Shown: positions 36,912 to 51,500, numbered from the stretch's first letter. The stretch: DNA of 64,000 nucleotides from Argopecten irradians (GCF_041381155.1 NC_091135.1:67793067-67857066), one strand, 5' to 3'. Numbers and translations: made by a program. The notes: generated by a model from the sequence alone, not told the origin.

Positions 36912-39568
36912 CTAGTAGTTTTTAAAATATTTCTTAAATGGCAAGATATTAATCTTTAAATTGTTGAAATACTTTGACAGACTTTGTAATAACCTACCCA
37001 TATGAGGCACTCGTATGAAATTCACAGGTATCGACACCAGGTCCTGGCTACCAGGGGAGACAATGCTATCCATCTGAGACACCATAGAACGTTGAGGGCC
37101 GCCGTTACTTACTGGCACTTCAGGCGACATGGTAATGTGTCTCGCCGTCTGTAATACCTGTGGTACCATTGGCAGGGCCTGGAGTAGGTTTCCTGTTGGG
37201 AGCGCCCTTGATACTACAGGAGAGGAAGGGGCTGGGACTCCTGGATGTAATAGCTGTGTTACAACAGGAGGAACTGAGGTTGTAGTTTGTAAAGTTGGTG
37301 ACACCATTGGTAAGCTTGAAACAGCATTCCCTGTCTGAAGGATTTGTGACTCAAGAGGAGAGTTATGAACGAGACTAATTGTCTGGTGTACTGACATTGG
37401 AATTATGACTCTCTTGTTACCAGGAACTTTCTGACCAATTATACTCTCCAAATCATCGCCACTGCTGCCAGTTTGTGGAAGGTTAGAAGCGACTGTAACC
37501 CGCCCTGGAGACACCTCAGAAATTTGATCTCTGCTGACACTAGATTCTTGATCATTTATCCTACTGGCTGGCCGTTCATTGTCATTGATTGTGGGATGAG
37601 TTCCTGTCTGCCTACCAGTAGTAGTCACCAGTTTTTGACCAGCTGTGCTGCTGTTGTCAGTTGTTGGTAGGACAAACTGTAGACCACTTCCTGTTGTACT
37701 CATCATCTGAGGCACACCACCTCCTATCATCTGGAAACCCGGGCTACTAGTCTGTTGAGGCAAGACTTGTATTGGTACAGTCAAGTGGGTGTCTCCATCC
37801 TGCAACTGAGCATTGAGAGATAGAGGATTTGTTACCTCCCCTGGCTGAAGAGTGGTTATCCCCCTTTCTTGACTAACATTAACGTCCCCTTGCTGCAGCA
37901 TATCTAAGCTCCTCTGTTGCATTGCATTTATGCCTTCTGGAGATGCTACAGATTTTTGTTGAAGACAATTTATATTTTGTGGCAGCATGTCAGCTTCGCC
38001 TAGTTGAGATGTGGCTAGATGCCCATGAGGGAGGGTAGATATTTCTGCTTGTTGCATGGCAGTTATCTCCCCTGGCTGAACGGTTCTCCCCACAAACTGA
38101 CTAAGGGACTGCCCATTTACTGGAGGAAGTATCAAGCCTGCAGGATGACGAATTACAGGAAAAGATATGTTCTGAACAAGTTGTATGCTTGGAATTGTCT
38201 GAGGCTGGAAATGAACATGTTCTGACACCGCTGAATCTTGACACTCCGTTACATTCTGTACCAAGCATCTGTTGTTTTCAGCCTCGGATATATTTCCATC
38301 CCTTGAAATCTTTTGCTCTAAAGGAGAAATATATATATCTCTTCTGTAGCCGTCACTATCTGAACTGCAGTTCCGTCTCTCTATCACTTCTCTTTTAGTT
38401 AGATGACTATCGGAGCTATCTGCTGTTTCTGATCTATTCACATCACTTGCCTCATCATGGTCCGATACCCTCAGCTGTTGATACATCTGCTGATTTGACA
38501 AGACAACATCTTTTTCCTGTGTTGACCTGATCTGTTGTTGATCCTGGGCCTGTCTATGTAACAGCATCTTCCGTGCCTCCGCTATACCTTGTGGTTCTAC
38601 GATAGTGATATCATCTGAAGACAAGGTTCGCATGTCAAGCGTTATCACTGTCGACTCCATAGAGGCTGGCAACCTCACAGAAGATGTATTGTAACCTGAA
38701 GATACAATCTGACTAAGTTCTGGTGCTTGTGTATTCATTATATCCATGTTCTGATGGTGCAGTTCCTCTCTGTGGTATTCCAATTTATCTTGTCCTAGCT
38801 CCTGTGTAACATTGGCCTGACCTTCCCCTATATGTGACGGAGAAGCATTGTCATACACTACTTCCTCATATCTCCCATTTTCATCTTGATCATTAGTTTC
38901 AGGGTTTACCAGTATAGTGTCTGTCCCATAAGACCTATTAACCTGCCCTTGACCTTTGTGGTCCATATCATTATCTCCCTCCACCAATCCTTCAGAGTCC
39001 TTGCTGTGCTGGCTGACTCGGTTGTGACCACTAGATGATGAGGCGTTGATCACAGGCTGTTGCAGTTTCAGCACAGTCAAAGCTGTGGTGAGTGTTGAAT
39101 TGGCCATTTCTTCATGAAGTCTGACATGGCTTCTTAGAGAATCTTTCCTCACAAATGATTCAGGGCAAAGGTGACAGGTGAAAGCCTTAGAAAATTTTCC
39201 TGATAATCCTGAAGCCTTCACTTCTGTTGACTTTGTACGTCTGCCCTTTGGGTTGGTCATATTTGGCTCGATTTGCATGTGTCTACGTTTTATATGGAGA
39301 GTCAAATTAGCCTTGTGATTGGTTGAAAAATAACAATGCATGCAGTTGTAGCTTTTCTCCTTCTCGTGTCGGGCGAGGTGGCTACGGAGCACCTCTCTGT
39401 TGGAACACTTGTAGTGGCACACGTGGCACACACAGTCTGGGTCGTCAGGTTCATGGCCCTTAATGTGTTCTTTATAACTTCTCTTTGATGATGTGGAGAA
39501 ATCACACACTGTACACTTCATCTGGTTCTCGGAGGAGTGATGTACACGATCATGGCTGGCCAAGTTAC
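36912..39568 (-). CDS. ZFP64: ZFP64-like last exon: fingers 8-12 and long C-terminal tail
   Basis: The acceptor TTTTTCCAG precedes 39568; the first two bases finish a Gly codon (CATKG|NLASH). The exon completes finger 8, then codes fingers 9-11 (CTVC, CHVC, CMHC) and, after a Lys/Arg-rich spacer, finger 12 (CHLC ... RKDSLRSHVRLH). About 700 residues follow, rich in Gln, Ser, Thr, Val and Pro with many VLQT/LQQ-type repeats; this looks like a disordered activation-type region. The frame stops at 36912. The last 20 or so residues (YFNNLKINILPFKK...) look like translated AT-rich noncoding DNA. They follow a plausible donor, ATGG|GTAGGT, after 36998, so an extra 3' exon is possible. Confidence 0.88.
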
Positions 39569-42500
39569 CTGGAAAAATAATTACTCACACATTCAAACAT
39601 ATTTTCATTACCAGAAATGTTCTTTTCTTGTCAATCAAAATAGTACATAACAATAAGCTAGAAGTTAACATTGATGGACATGCCAGGTTTGTTAGTGGAG
39701 GAAAGTCAGGGTACCCAGAGAAAAACCACCAACCACCGGTCAGTACCTGGAAACTGCACCATATGGGATTCAAATGCAAAACCAAGAGGTGGCGGACTTT
39801 TGGTAATATGTCAGGATGTCTTAACCACTCGGCTACCGCAGCAGCCCCTTCATGTCTAGTTCCACAATTGAAGATAGGAATACATTATTAGGAATTATAT
39901 CGTTCTGGCTTAAACCCTCATATTCATAAACAAACTTCAAATAACATCCCAATACAGAGATCTCAAAACGACGTAGGTAAAGTACCATTTACCGTTGATT
40001 AGTCCATACCATTGTGTGATTATGACATCATCATTTGACATGATTTTTGTGACGTAATAATCGTCGAAAGGTGGGACTAATCAAGATCTCGAGACCTCTG
40101 TATTGACAGGTGTCCTGAAGGACTGATAATGATTGATGATCCACATACCTTTCGTGGCACACTTGGCATCACACTTGGAACATTGGTATGGCTTTTCACC
40201 GGTGTGTACACGTAGGTGGCGCCGAAGGTCAGACTTGATCTTAAACTTAGCAGGACAGAACGGACACGGGAATGGACTGTCACCAGTGTGTGTACGCAGG
40301 TGGACAGTCAACTGACTGGCGGTACGGCACGCATAGGGACACACCTGACACCTCGACATGAAAAAAAGGCTCTAGATATAACAAGTATTACACATAATCA
40401 ATGAACTATAATTGAATTGCTAATTATGTGAACAAATAAACTTTGAAGCTAATATATTATAGTAAGTCTACAGACTTCAAAAGGATTCACTATGATCCTT
40501 GCTGGGATTTCCATCCTTATGTCTATTAGTACCTTATTTGATAAAACCCTAATTAAGTCATTCAAATATGCTTGAAACATTGAATTGAAAAAGTCTTTAC
40601 TGTTATGTCATTTTCAGTATACATATTGTAGCTATACTTTACATATTGATTTATGTTTTACTGTGTGCCTTACTTGTGAGGTCTCTCATCCGTGTGGACA
40701 ATCGCATGTTTACGAAGACTACTGTTGTCCACAGCACTGTAGTTACCTACAATTCAACATGATTCACTTTATAGCTAGGCATTTTACAAGTAGAAGCAAA
40801 TTTATTATTCTCCATACACTGCTATCAATGGTTTTCATTGCAGAAAAAGAAGACATACATTTAATAACAGTTGTTTGCTAATTTCCAGAAATAAACTGTC
40901 CAAATCAGCAGGTTTAATTTCCATATAATATCCTGTCTTTTAATAAATATTTTGTAACACCATACAAGCTTTCAATTAACTTTTCATTTAAATCTTGAGA
41001 TATAAATGTCACCAACAAGTACAGAGTATGAATCTGTTACATCTGATTTGAGAGGAAATTATTACGACCAAAAATAAACTTACAGAATTTGCATTTGTAA
41101 GGCTTGTCACCAGTATGAGCCCTCATGTGAAGATGAAGCTTGTCCACTCTACTGAACGACCGATCACAGTATTTACAAGAAAAAGGTTTCTCTCCAGTGT
41201 GCGTCCTAAAGTGGCGTTCCAGATCTTTCAAATATGCCGAGGAGAAAGTACACTTATCATCATAATGACATTTGAACTTCTTTACAGGTGGTGTACGACC
41301 CTTGTGTGGAGTTCCAGAAGATTTAGTCGCAGATCCTAAAAATGTAAAACTAGAAGTGATTTTTCTGTTAATCATTGATTGAAATATATCTTAATATAAC
41401 TTCTCCCAAAATGGTTCTTGTTTCACAATTGCCAGATTAGTACGGAAACAAATCATAACATCTATATAAATACAAACCTGTTGTCTTTGATACAAAGGGA
41501 GATTTGGATGTGTTTTTGCTGGAGGAGCAGTGCGTTTTAGCTCCTCTTGCAATCACAGTCTTTCCACTAAACTTGCCAAACTTTTGCCCCTCTGGCTGCC
41601 CTAGGTTGTCCTCACTTGTGTTGGGTATCTGTAGCATCTGTCTCACTCCATCAGGATTAGCTGACTGGTTAATATTGACAACATTTACAGAATAATGTAC
41701 AGTGTCAAGGTCACTTGGTTGGTTATCAGTTTCCATGGAAACATTTTGAAGGTCACTCTCTGCCACTCCCGATAGCTGCGCTGCCTGCTGTGCCAAGTCC
41801 TGTGTCTGGACTAGAGCTCCAACATCATTAGTTGCATCCCCTTCTAACTGGGCAGCAGGTTCAAAGGTCACTTGTGGAGAATTCTCAATGAAATTTCTTT
41901 GATTAGGCTGATCAGTTATGTTGCCATTTTGTAAGTGAGATGGACACACAGTTAGGGGTTGGCTGACTGGAGTGGAAATGATGGAGCCGTTCTGACTGAG
42001 TTGTACTATTGGAGTACTAGAGGGGTGCACCATTCCTCCTGTGGTATTAAATAGGTTAGGAAGTACAGGCCCTGAAACAGAAATATTCAGCAGGTAACTT
42101 ACCGAACCAAGATAAAGAAGCAGAAATAGGCAACATTTACAAATTCTTTCACATGATAGTTGTTTGGTGAATTAGACATAAACAGATCATATAAACATAT
42201 CAAGTTCATCATACAACTGATAAGAATGGTCTGATCTCTAAAGGATCCGTGTAAAGTATGTAGATTGTATATGTAAATTAATTACAATGCAATGCCTAGA
42301 CATGATAACTACGACCTACAATAATGAAACCTTCCTAACAAAGAATATGATAACAATGAACATGGGCCCTGTTGTCCTCTAATCTGTATCTAACCTTACC
42401 ACTAACATTACCTCCACCATTAGCCTGGAGGTACTGTCTAAAGTTCAGCATGGCTTGACTCTGTGGTTCCTCTAATCTGTATCTAACCTTACCACTAACA

Positions 42501-45500
42501 TTACCTCCACCATTAGCCTGGAGGTACTGTCTAAAGTTAAGTATGACTTGCTCTGTGGTCCTCTAATCTGTATCTAACCTTACCACTAACATTACCTCCA
42601 CCATTAGCCTGGAGGTACTGTCTAAAGTTAAGTATGACTTGCCCTGTTGTCCTCTAATCTGTATCTAACCTTACCACTAACATTACCTCCACCATTAGCC
42701 TGGAGGTACTGTCTAAAGTTAAGTATGACTTGCTCTGTGGTCCTCTAATCTGTATCTAACCTTACCACTAACATTACCTCCACCATTAGCCCGGAGGTAC
42801 TGTCTAAAGTTCAGCATGGCTTGGCTCTGTGGTCCACTAATCTGTATCTAACCTTACCACTAACATTACCTCCACCATTAGCCCGGAGGTACTGTCTAAA
42901 GTTAAGTATGACTTGCTCTGTGGTCCACTAATCTGTATCTAACCTTACCACTAACATTACCTCCACCATTAGCCCGGAGGTACTGTCTAAAGTTAAGTAT
43001 GACTTGCTCTGTGGTCCTCTAATCTGTATCTAACCTTACCACTAACATTACCTCCACCATTAGCCTGGAGGTACTGTCTAAAGTTCAGCATGGCTTGGCT
43101 CTGTGGTCCTCTAATCTGTATCTAACCTTACCACTAACATTACCTCCACCATTAGCCTGGAGGTACTGTCTAAAGTTCAGCATGGCTTGGCTCTGTGGTC
43201 CTCTAATCTGTATCTAACCTTACCACTAACATTACCTCCACCATTAGCCCGGAGGTACTGTATAAAGTTCAGCATGGCTTGGCTCTGTGGTCCTCTAATC
43301 TGTATCTAACCTTACCACTAACATTACCTCCACCATTAGCCCGGAGGTACTGTATAAAGTTCAGCATGACTTGGCTCTGTGGTCCTCTAATCTGTATCTA
43401 ACCTTACCACTAACATTACCTCCACCATTAGCCCGGAGGTACTGTCTAAAGTTCAGCATGGTTTGGCTCTGTGGTCCTCTAATCTGTATCTAACCTTACC
43501 ACTTACATTACCTCCACCATTAGCCTGGAGGTACTGTCTAAAGTTCAGCATGGCTTGGCTCTGTGGTCCTCTGATCTGTATCTAACCTTACCACTAACAT
43601 TACCTCCACCATTAGCCTGAAGGTACTGTCTAAAGTTCAGCATGGCTTGGTTCTGTGGTCCTCTGATCTGTATCTAACCTTACCACTAACATTACCTCCA
43701 CCATTAGCCTGGAGGGACTGTCTAAAGTTCAGCATGGCTTGGCTCTGTGGTCCTCTAATCTGTATCTAACCTTACCACTAACATTACATCCACCATTAGC
43801 CTGGAGGTACTGTCTAAAGTTCAGCATGGCTTGGCTCTGTGGTCCTCTAATCTGTATCTAACCTTACCACTAACATTACCTCCACCATTAGCCTGGAGGT
43901 ACTGTCTAAAGTTCAGCATGGCTTGGCTCTGTGGTCCTCTAATCTGTATCTAACCTTACCACTAACATTACCTCCACCATTAGCCCGGAGGTACTGTATA
44001 AAGTTCAGCATGACTTGTCTCTGTGGTCCTCTAATCTGTATCTAACCTTACCACTAACATTACCTCCACCATTAGCCCGGAGGTACTGTATAAAGTTCAG
44101 CATGACTTGGCTCTGCGGTCCTATCTCGTTTTGATCAATTCCATCAGGTGGTGCTGTATGTACAACAAGGAGCTCTCCTTTCTCTGTCAGGATAATCTGA
44201 GAGTCAGCTTTGTTTTGATTGGCTGTCTGAACTAAAGCTGGCCTCTGATTGGTCTGTATGTACTCGTGCCCCTGTGGTGGTGTGATCATGAATGTGGATT
44301 GAATTCCGTCACTAGGATGTGTTGGTGCCATGACTGGTGATTGGACCTGGATACCCATGGTTGTACCTATTGACGATGTTACCATTGAACTGTTAACTCT
44401 GGGTGGAGGAATCTAAAAATTGACACAGAGTCATGCATGAGATGTATGCATTAAATAATCAATAATCCAGTACATATATTTTGTGAAACAAGAGCTGAAA
44501 ACTGCACTGTCAGAACCAGGTACTGTATACCGGATATGTTTTCAGTATAGTTTGTAAATTTGGCAGGAATACAATTTTACGATTTATTGTCTTATTGATT
44601 TATCAGATGTTGCAGATATAAACAACAAACGCGTGGAAATAAGGACGACATCGTGAAATATAAGACGACCGGCGTTATCAAAATTATGAATTAATTTGTT
44701 CAGTAAGTCATCAATAAGTATGTTTTGATGGTAAGCTGATAATTTTTGCGACTCTACAAAATTACAAATCTTGTTTTGCATTCCCATTTTGAAAATCAAA
44801 AGACGTTTCAGAAATGTAGTGGGCCTTTAACAAAGTGATATATGAAACCATGATTATTTTTTTTGAAAATTCACTAGACTGTGAATTTACCAAAATTAAA
44901 ACCTCAAGAATACATGTATTACCTAATTTAAAGTAGTCCATAGTGCACAAACATACCAGTGTGTGTTTTACTTTAGCATTCCTCCACAAACATACCAGTG
45001 TGTTTTATTTTAGCATTCCTCCACAAACATACCAGTGTGTGTTTTACTTTAGCATTTCTCCACAAACATACCAGTGTGTGTTTTACTTTCCTCCACAAAC
45101 ATACCAGTGTGTGTTTTACTTTAGCATTCCTCCACAAACATACCAGTGTGTGTTTTACTTTAGCATTCTCAACAAACATACCAGTGTGTGTTTTACTTTA
45201 GCATTCCTCCACAAACACACCAGTGTGTATTTTACTTCAGCATTCCTCCACAAACATACAAGTGTGTGTTTTACTTTAGCATTCCTCCACAAACATACCA
45301 GTGTGTGTTTTACTTTCCTCCACAAACACACCAGTGTGTATTTTACTTCAGCATTCCTCCACAAACATACCAGTGTGTGTTTTACTTTAGCATTCCTCCA
45401 CAAACATACCAGTGTGTGTTTTACTTTAGCATTCCTCCACAAACACACCAGTGTGTATTTTACTTCAGCATTCCTCCACATGAAAACTTTACATTTTTAA

Positions 45501-48500
45501 TGACCTGGCTGTTACTCATAATCATTGTGAAAGTACCTGTTGGTGGTCAGGGTCTGATGCTACTCCACCATCTTTGTGAGTAGGTACAGTTCCAGTCACT
45601 GCAGACTGCAGTACAGCAGGGCACGACAGTCGCTTGTGGAGCAGGAAGAGATCCACATTATGAAACTCTGTCCGACATGCACCACAAATGTGGATGTCAG
45701 TGATGTCATCAGCAGACACTGAAAAGGAGGAGACATAAATGCATTAATAATGGTTACAGAACTAAGTTGTGCAATAGCAAACAAAATTAATGTACTGATG
45801 ATGTCATCCTATTATCTTACAAAAATTTCTTAATTCACACCGATATGTAATGTTAAATTTTCAGTATACCAGGTTATTCCATTTATGTAAAGAGAACACA
45901 CTTCATAATACCAACAACAATAATTCATAAAACAATATTGTATTCGAGTATTGATAGTTGCTAATGACAAAACCATACAAAATATGCAATTTTCTATCAA
46001 GTTAAAATGTGACACAAGTCATGGACATTCTATGATAAACCATGATGTTTTGACTTAGTGATAAAATTAAAAATGAAAAATTATTCCCTGCCTTTTTACA
46101 ATACATCAAAGTTTGAAAAAAAAAATGAAAAAATTAAACTCTCAAATATTAAAGGTTGAATATAACTTTGTTTAAAAAACTAATTTCAAGGGACAACAAT
46201 GCCAGAGCATGTGACAAAAGAAAAATGAGAATGATTTCAAAAGAACCACATGTTCGTTTAAATTCAAATATTCTTATATCAATATGCATGTCAGTATAGA
46301 TAACACAGGTAATATGGACAACCAATAATTTGGCGATTGTGTATATATGTGTAAAAGGGAGCAGTTTCTGTTCCAGAAACCTTGGGCCCATTAGGGTCTT
46401 AGATTCTGAAATCTGAAGCTTGCAATTGACACAGACTCAGAAATATACATGCAATATAATTTGTTGTGGATAAGTGTAGAATTTTAACGATAATATATTA
46501 CAGACAATAATGAGACAACTCTCGTACACTCTGCCTACATTATTATTCACCCTGCTAATATATGTCGGCTCTTTATCACTATATTTATAGGTACTGAAAT
46601 GTACCGCTATATAATAATCTAGAGGCTACATGGCTTACTCCTATGTATATGAATGGATAAAGACGATGGACCGCTACCCTACTATGACACTACATTATAA
46701 ACTACATAGCGTTACCTAGTACTTGTAACTACCCTAGGTATAGGAAAGGACAGAGCCAGGCGTGTCTAGCGAGGACTAGAATATGACTCCAATGACCGTC
46801 CCCATAACTAGAAATGTGTTGAGGATGAGGCCTAGAGCAACCCTTTACTTTGGTATGGCCCCCATACAAGGCAGTTTTCAGCCTAGCCCCATGGCTAGTG
46901 TTGTGATTAGTAGGGCTGGATCAATATATCGATATACTGATACGTATCGGTTTTCAGAAGCATATCGAATATCGATACACAAACATGCTGTATATCACTG
47001 TATCGTTTAAACATCTCAACCTACTGTTTTCATTATAGAAAGGAGAAATTCCAAACAAAATTTATTCTAAAACATCATTCAACAAGATCATTTCAATCAA
47101 AAGGAAGTGTTTAAAGCATCTGTGTCACCTAGATGGATTAGAAATGTCTTTTCATAGCAAAGAATACGAATTGACAGAAATTAATCAACACAGATGGTGA
47201 ACCAAATCAAATATTTGGCAAGTTTTTGCCAGGTTAGATGTTTTATCAAAATTGTCTTTTATTGTCACAATATTCAAAACACAATGGTCAACTGAATTTG
47301 AAAAAAGAGGTCCAGTATATCGTCAATACATATCGTGTATTGTTTCAGTGTATATTCAATACGTATCGTATCGTTTTAGACCTTCCACTACCCAGCCCTA
47401 GTGAATAGTCATATATATCCCTGACTATAGAATTTACTCCGACTCAAACCTACTCTCCAATGACTGCGTAGTTGTACACACATCCCTGGAAGACCTATAC
47501 ACATCAAAGGGGTGCTTACAGAGGGTGGGTTGGTAATACTAGTTGTGATACTCATTCCTACAGGCCAGGTATACCTGTATGTATACGACGACGTTCTACC
47601 CTTTGAAGTCATTATTTGAACTATTTCCACTCGCCATAGCTTCAGGCTGAACATACTGAGTTATGATGAAAATTTACGAAAAACAATGCCCAAAATGGGT
47701 TGCCAAGATCCTGGTCACAGCACCAATGTAAAAGGAAGCGGTTTCTGTCCTAGGAACCTAACCCAGGTTCTGAGAATGTAAGACACTTATGGGCCCCAAG
47801 ATCTCAGAACATGGGTAAGGTTTCTAGGACAGAAATCACTCCCTTTCACTCGATCATGCAACACAATTCAAATTAAATGTATACACACAAATATCAATTT
47901 GTTCCATTACACCTGGTATGTAATTTATAATACAAATAGTTTGTTTCTTGTTTTCTAATAATATTAACAGAATGCATGGTGAATTTTGTATGGTATTCAA
48001 CTATTCATCATTTGTGAAGTATTTACGAATTATGGCGATCCCGTACCCATTCAAACTTATATACCCAAATTTGGCGAACTCGTACCATGAAAGCATAGCG
48101 AACCCGTACCGATGAAATTTGGCAAACTCATACCCATCATAAAATTCATAGTTCATGTAGTTATTTGTGATTTTAAAAGACTTTTATAAGATTTAATATA
48201 TGTATTTGTGTTCGATCAGATGCTACTAGTCATGATCAGTGATCATAAAACAGTACGCAAGAGGTAATTAGTTGTTCCATACCGAAAAATTGTCAAAACA
48301 AGTGATTTCTAGAATAATTTCCGGTTCAATACTGAAAAATATAGATTATTGAATTATTTCAGAAACATATATACATAGATTGGCAACTTCGCCATTTTTA
48401 CGATAGGCAGATGTACCTCTGTATGTCCCTAGGGACTTTTAGATAAACTCTTAAATACTTAAATACAGCAAAATAACTTTGTTATAAAAGTTAAATAATT

Positions 48501-51500
48501 TTCAGATGGTTTGAGTACGATTTTGGAAAGAAAAACTAATATTTTAACTTATATATTAATAAAACAAAATGCACTTCCGGTTTTGAATGCCCGATTTTCG
48601 AAAAACCAGGTAAAATTGCTCATTTTCATACTTTCAAAGATCACATTAAATAACATTAATTGGTAAAAATGACCACATCAAACCATGATATAATGTTTAA
48701 ACTTTGTGTTGATGCAAAAATGTCATGTTTAAAAGAATACAATTAAAAGTAGTTAGCCAAGGGGGAATGCCTATAAACTGGAGGTCCCTCTGCCTGTCAA
48801 CAAAGACAAAGAAGGAGTTTCCAATCTCTATGTATATATGTTTCTGATTATTTAAATCTGCTTTTAAAATGATTGAACATTTGCTGTGTAAAGTCACAAC
48901 AGGCTCCGAAGATGTTTTAGAATTATATTTAATTTTTACACAAAATTATTACAGGTGTTATACCTTGTAAAATATATCAAAGTGCGTGTGAAAAGTATAT
49001 AGCAAGTTACCTGATATATATCAATGTTGACTCAATTATGCATTTAATATTTAGGCCAGTAACATATTGAATCAGATACACAGAAGAAATTAACATTAAT
49101 ACTTTTGATTAAATTTGAAAACCAACGAAAATTGATGGGTACGGTTAGCCAACCATGGGTACGAGCTCATCAAATATTTTGGGTACGACTTCGCCAATTT
49201 TGGGTACCAGTTGGTCGCTACGAGTTGGAATGGGTACGGGTTAACTATACCCCGTATTTACTTGTGTTAATTATTGTAAAGTATTGTCCTCCATACTAGT
49301 GAGCAGAAATTATATTCAGTTCTCAAGTTAAAATATTTATAATAAGATTAGATCTTAAAATAGTAATGTAATAATATAATAAAACAGTAATGATAGAAAT
49401 CTAATATAAATTAGGATAGCATTTTTCAATTTCTTGAATCATGATAGATCTATTCTTATGTTTATTACTATTCATTTACATATGATAAGACATTGTTTGT
49501 CAGACACTTATCTATTCCCATAACATGAGAGGTCGTCACTGATCAGTGTATTTTTATCGGACGTTAGTAATTGTTCCGTCGTGCTAATGCTTAGGCCCGC
49601 CCACTGTACGTACATGTAACAACACTATAATCGAACAGTGAAACAAGTGCAGTTATATTTCTTATAATGTAACGTTGTTGTGAATACGGTATTGGTTCCA
49701 TCAAGTAATTATGCATCAATCTATATCACACATAAATGGTGTCATATCGGACTCCATATCGATGTAAACAAGCCAGTCGAGCATATGGGGCCACCTAACA
49801 AACGCCTAGTCAGGGCCGATGTCGGCCCAGTTCATGCATTTCATACAGAAATATGACTATATGTTAAAAAAAGACCGTCCAGATATCGAATTAATGGAAT
49901 TCTTACTTTTAATTGTTGAGGAAGATAATTGCTTGCATGGTGATTCCAAAATTGAAGTAATGATGAAAAAATTCACTTTGGGGCCGCGAAAATGGATAAG
50001 ATGGCGGCGAAGATATTCAAACCGGAAATGATATTCCGAAACTAATTACCTTTCCGAGAATCCGGATTCGGTCAAAAAATTAAAAACATAAAAATAGTGT
50101 CAAATTTAATACTTACGTTTTTAACATACTTTCTAGATGTTTGTACAAAAATAACCTTCTTCTGTGTTGGTTCCAAAATGGCAAAGTTGTATGTATTAAC
50201 AGCAAAGCAAAAATAATGCCTTAAAAGGATTAAAAACAAAGTTCAAAAATATAAAATGAAATTACGCATATTTTTTGTAATATTTTCACCTTTATGTATT
50301 TTTTTTTTTTAAATATAAGAAAGAATAGTGAATTCAATTTTATGCAATCATTTCATAGATGGATGGCCTTATGGATATAATGTAATGGTTTTAGAGCCTC
50401 TTTGATTTTCATGCTCTGCAAGCTCTGTAATAAAATGGCTATTTAATAATTTTGGGGAAATATATAGAAGCATTTTTAATGTGACCCCTAGATCTGACAT
50501 TAGTTTTCAATTAAGCATTCTTTCTTACTAGTGAAATATTTGCCAAACATGAGACTACATTGTACTTGAAACAATCCAATACAGTACAACTCATCTAAAC
50601 TGGATGTCACCAGGACCCAAATTGAAATATTTGGCTGGTATGACAAGGTGTCTGGACTATACAGGTTTAATAACTATAAATCATACATGTACTTGAACAC
50701 AAAGTAATTAAACAAGGGCTGGTTTGACAAGTTATACAGGTATGTTCCCATTGTAACATTTTTTGTCAAGGATGCCTTCTTTCATTGAGAAAAGACACAA
50801 AAAAGAACTTTTAAATGCAAGTATATGAAGAAAAGTATGAGAACTTTGAATCGCTTACATGCTTGACCATCAACATGTGTGTCTATTTGGGAAGTGTGTG
50901 AAGTGAACACTTCACTACCACACAATGTATCCTAGAAGTAGGCAAGGTAGGAAGCGATGAGATCCATTTTTTGTGCAAGAAAACTGTGTATTTGACATGC
51001 TCAAATTTCTTGCACAACTTTCAATTTAAAGCAACGTAACCTTATAAGTGGTAGCGATCTTCCTGGAAAACATACAAGAAACTGTTATACTGGTATGTTA
51101 TGTGGTAACTGTTATACTGGTATGTTATGTGGTAACTGTTATACTGGTATGTTATGTGGTAACTGTTATACTGGTATGTTATGTGGTAACTGTTGAGAAT
51201 ACAGTTATAAACATGAAATGTCAAATGGTTACAAGAGGCTCTAAAATATTATCACTATCTTTTTCATCTATATTGAAAATTTGCATTAAGGCCCACAAAA
51301 TTATCATCTGTGAAGACAGCATCACAGTGAAAATGCCTGAGTGTGAAAAAGGAAGGCATCAAAATTATTACTTCCAGTACAAAGATATTTTTCCCATAAT
51401 AATCAATCAAAAGATAATAACAAAATTTTGTCAAATAGATCAACTGCAGGTTAAAGTTAAAAAATATACCTTGCAGCAAATAACTCATATGATACATATG

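Noticed and set aside
37129..38398. Plus-strand frames opposite the zinc-finger tail
   Set aside because: Shadows of the minus-strand coding exon.
39820..39848. Functional serine or leucine tRNA gene
   Set aside because: Only A-box and degenerate B-box survive, with no acceptor-stem pairing, and a SINE body follows; called as a SINE.
44943..45583. Open frames of KHTLVCLWRNA / HKHTSVCFTLAFL repeats
   Set aside because: Artefacts of the 39-bp minisatellite, open on both strands and lying in an intron.
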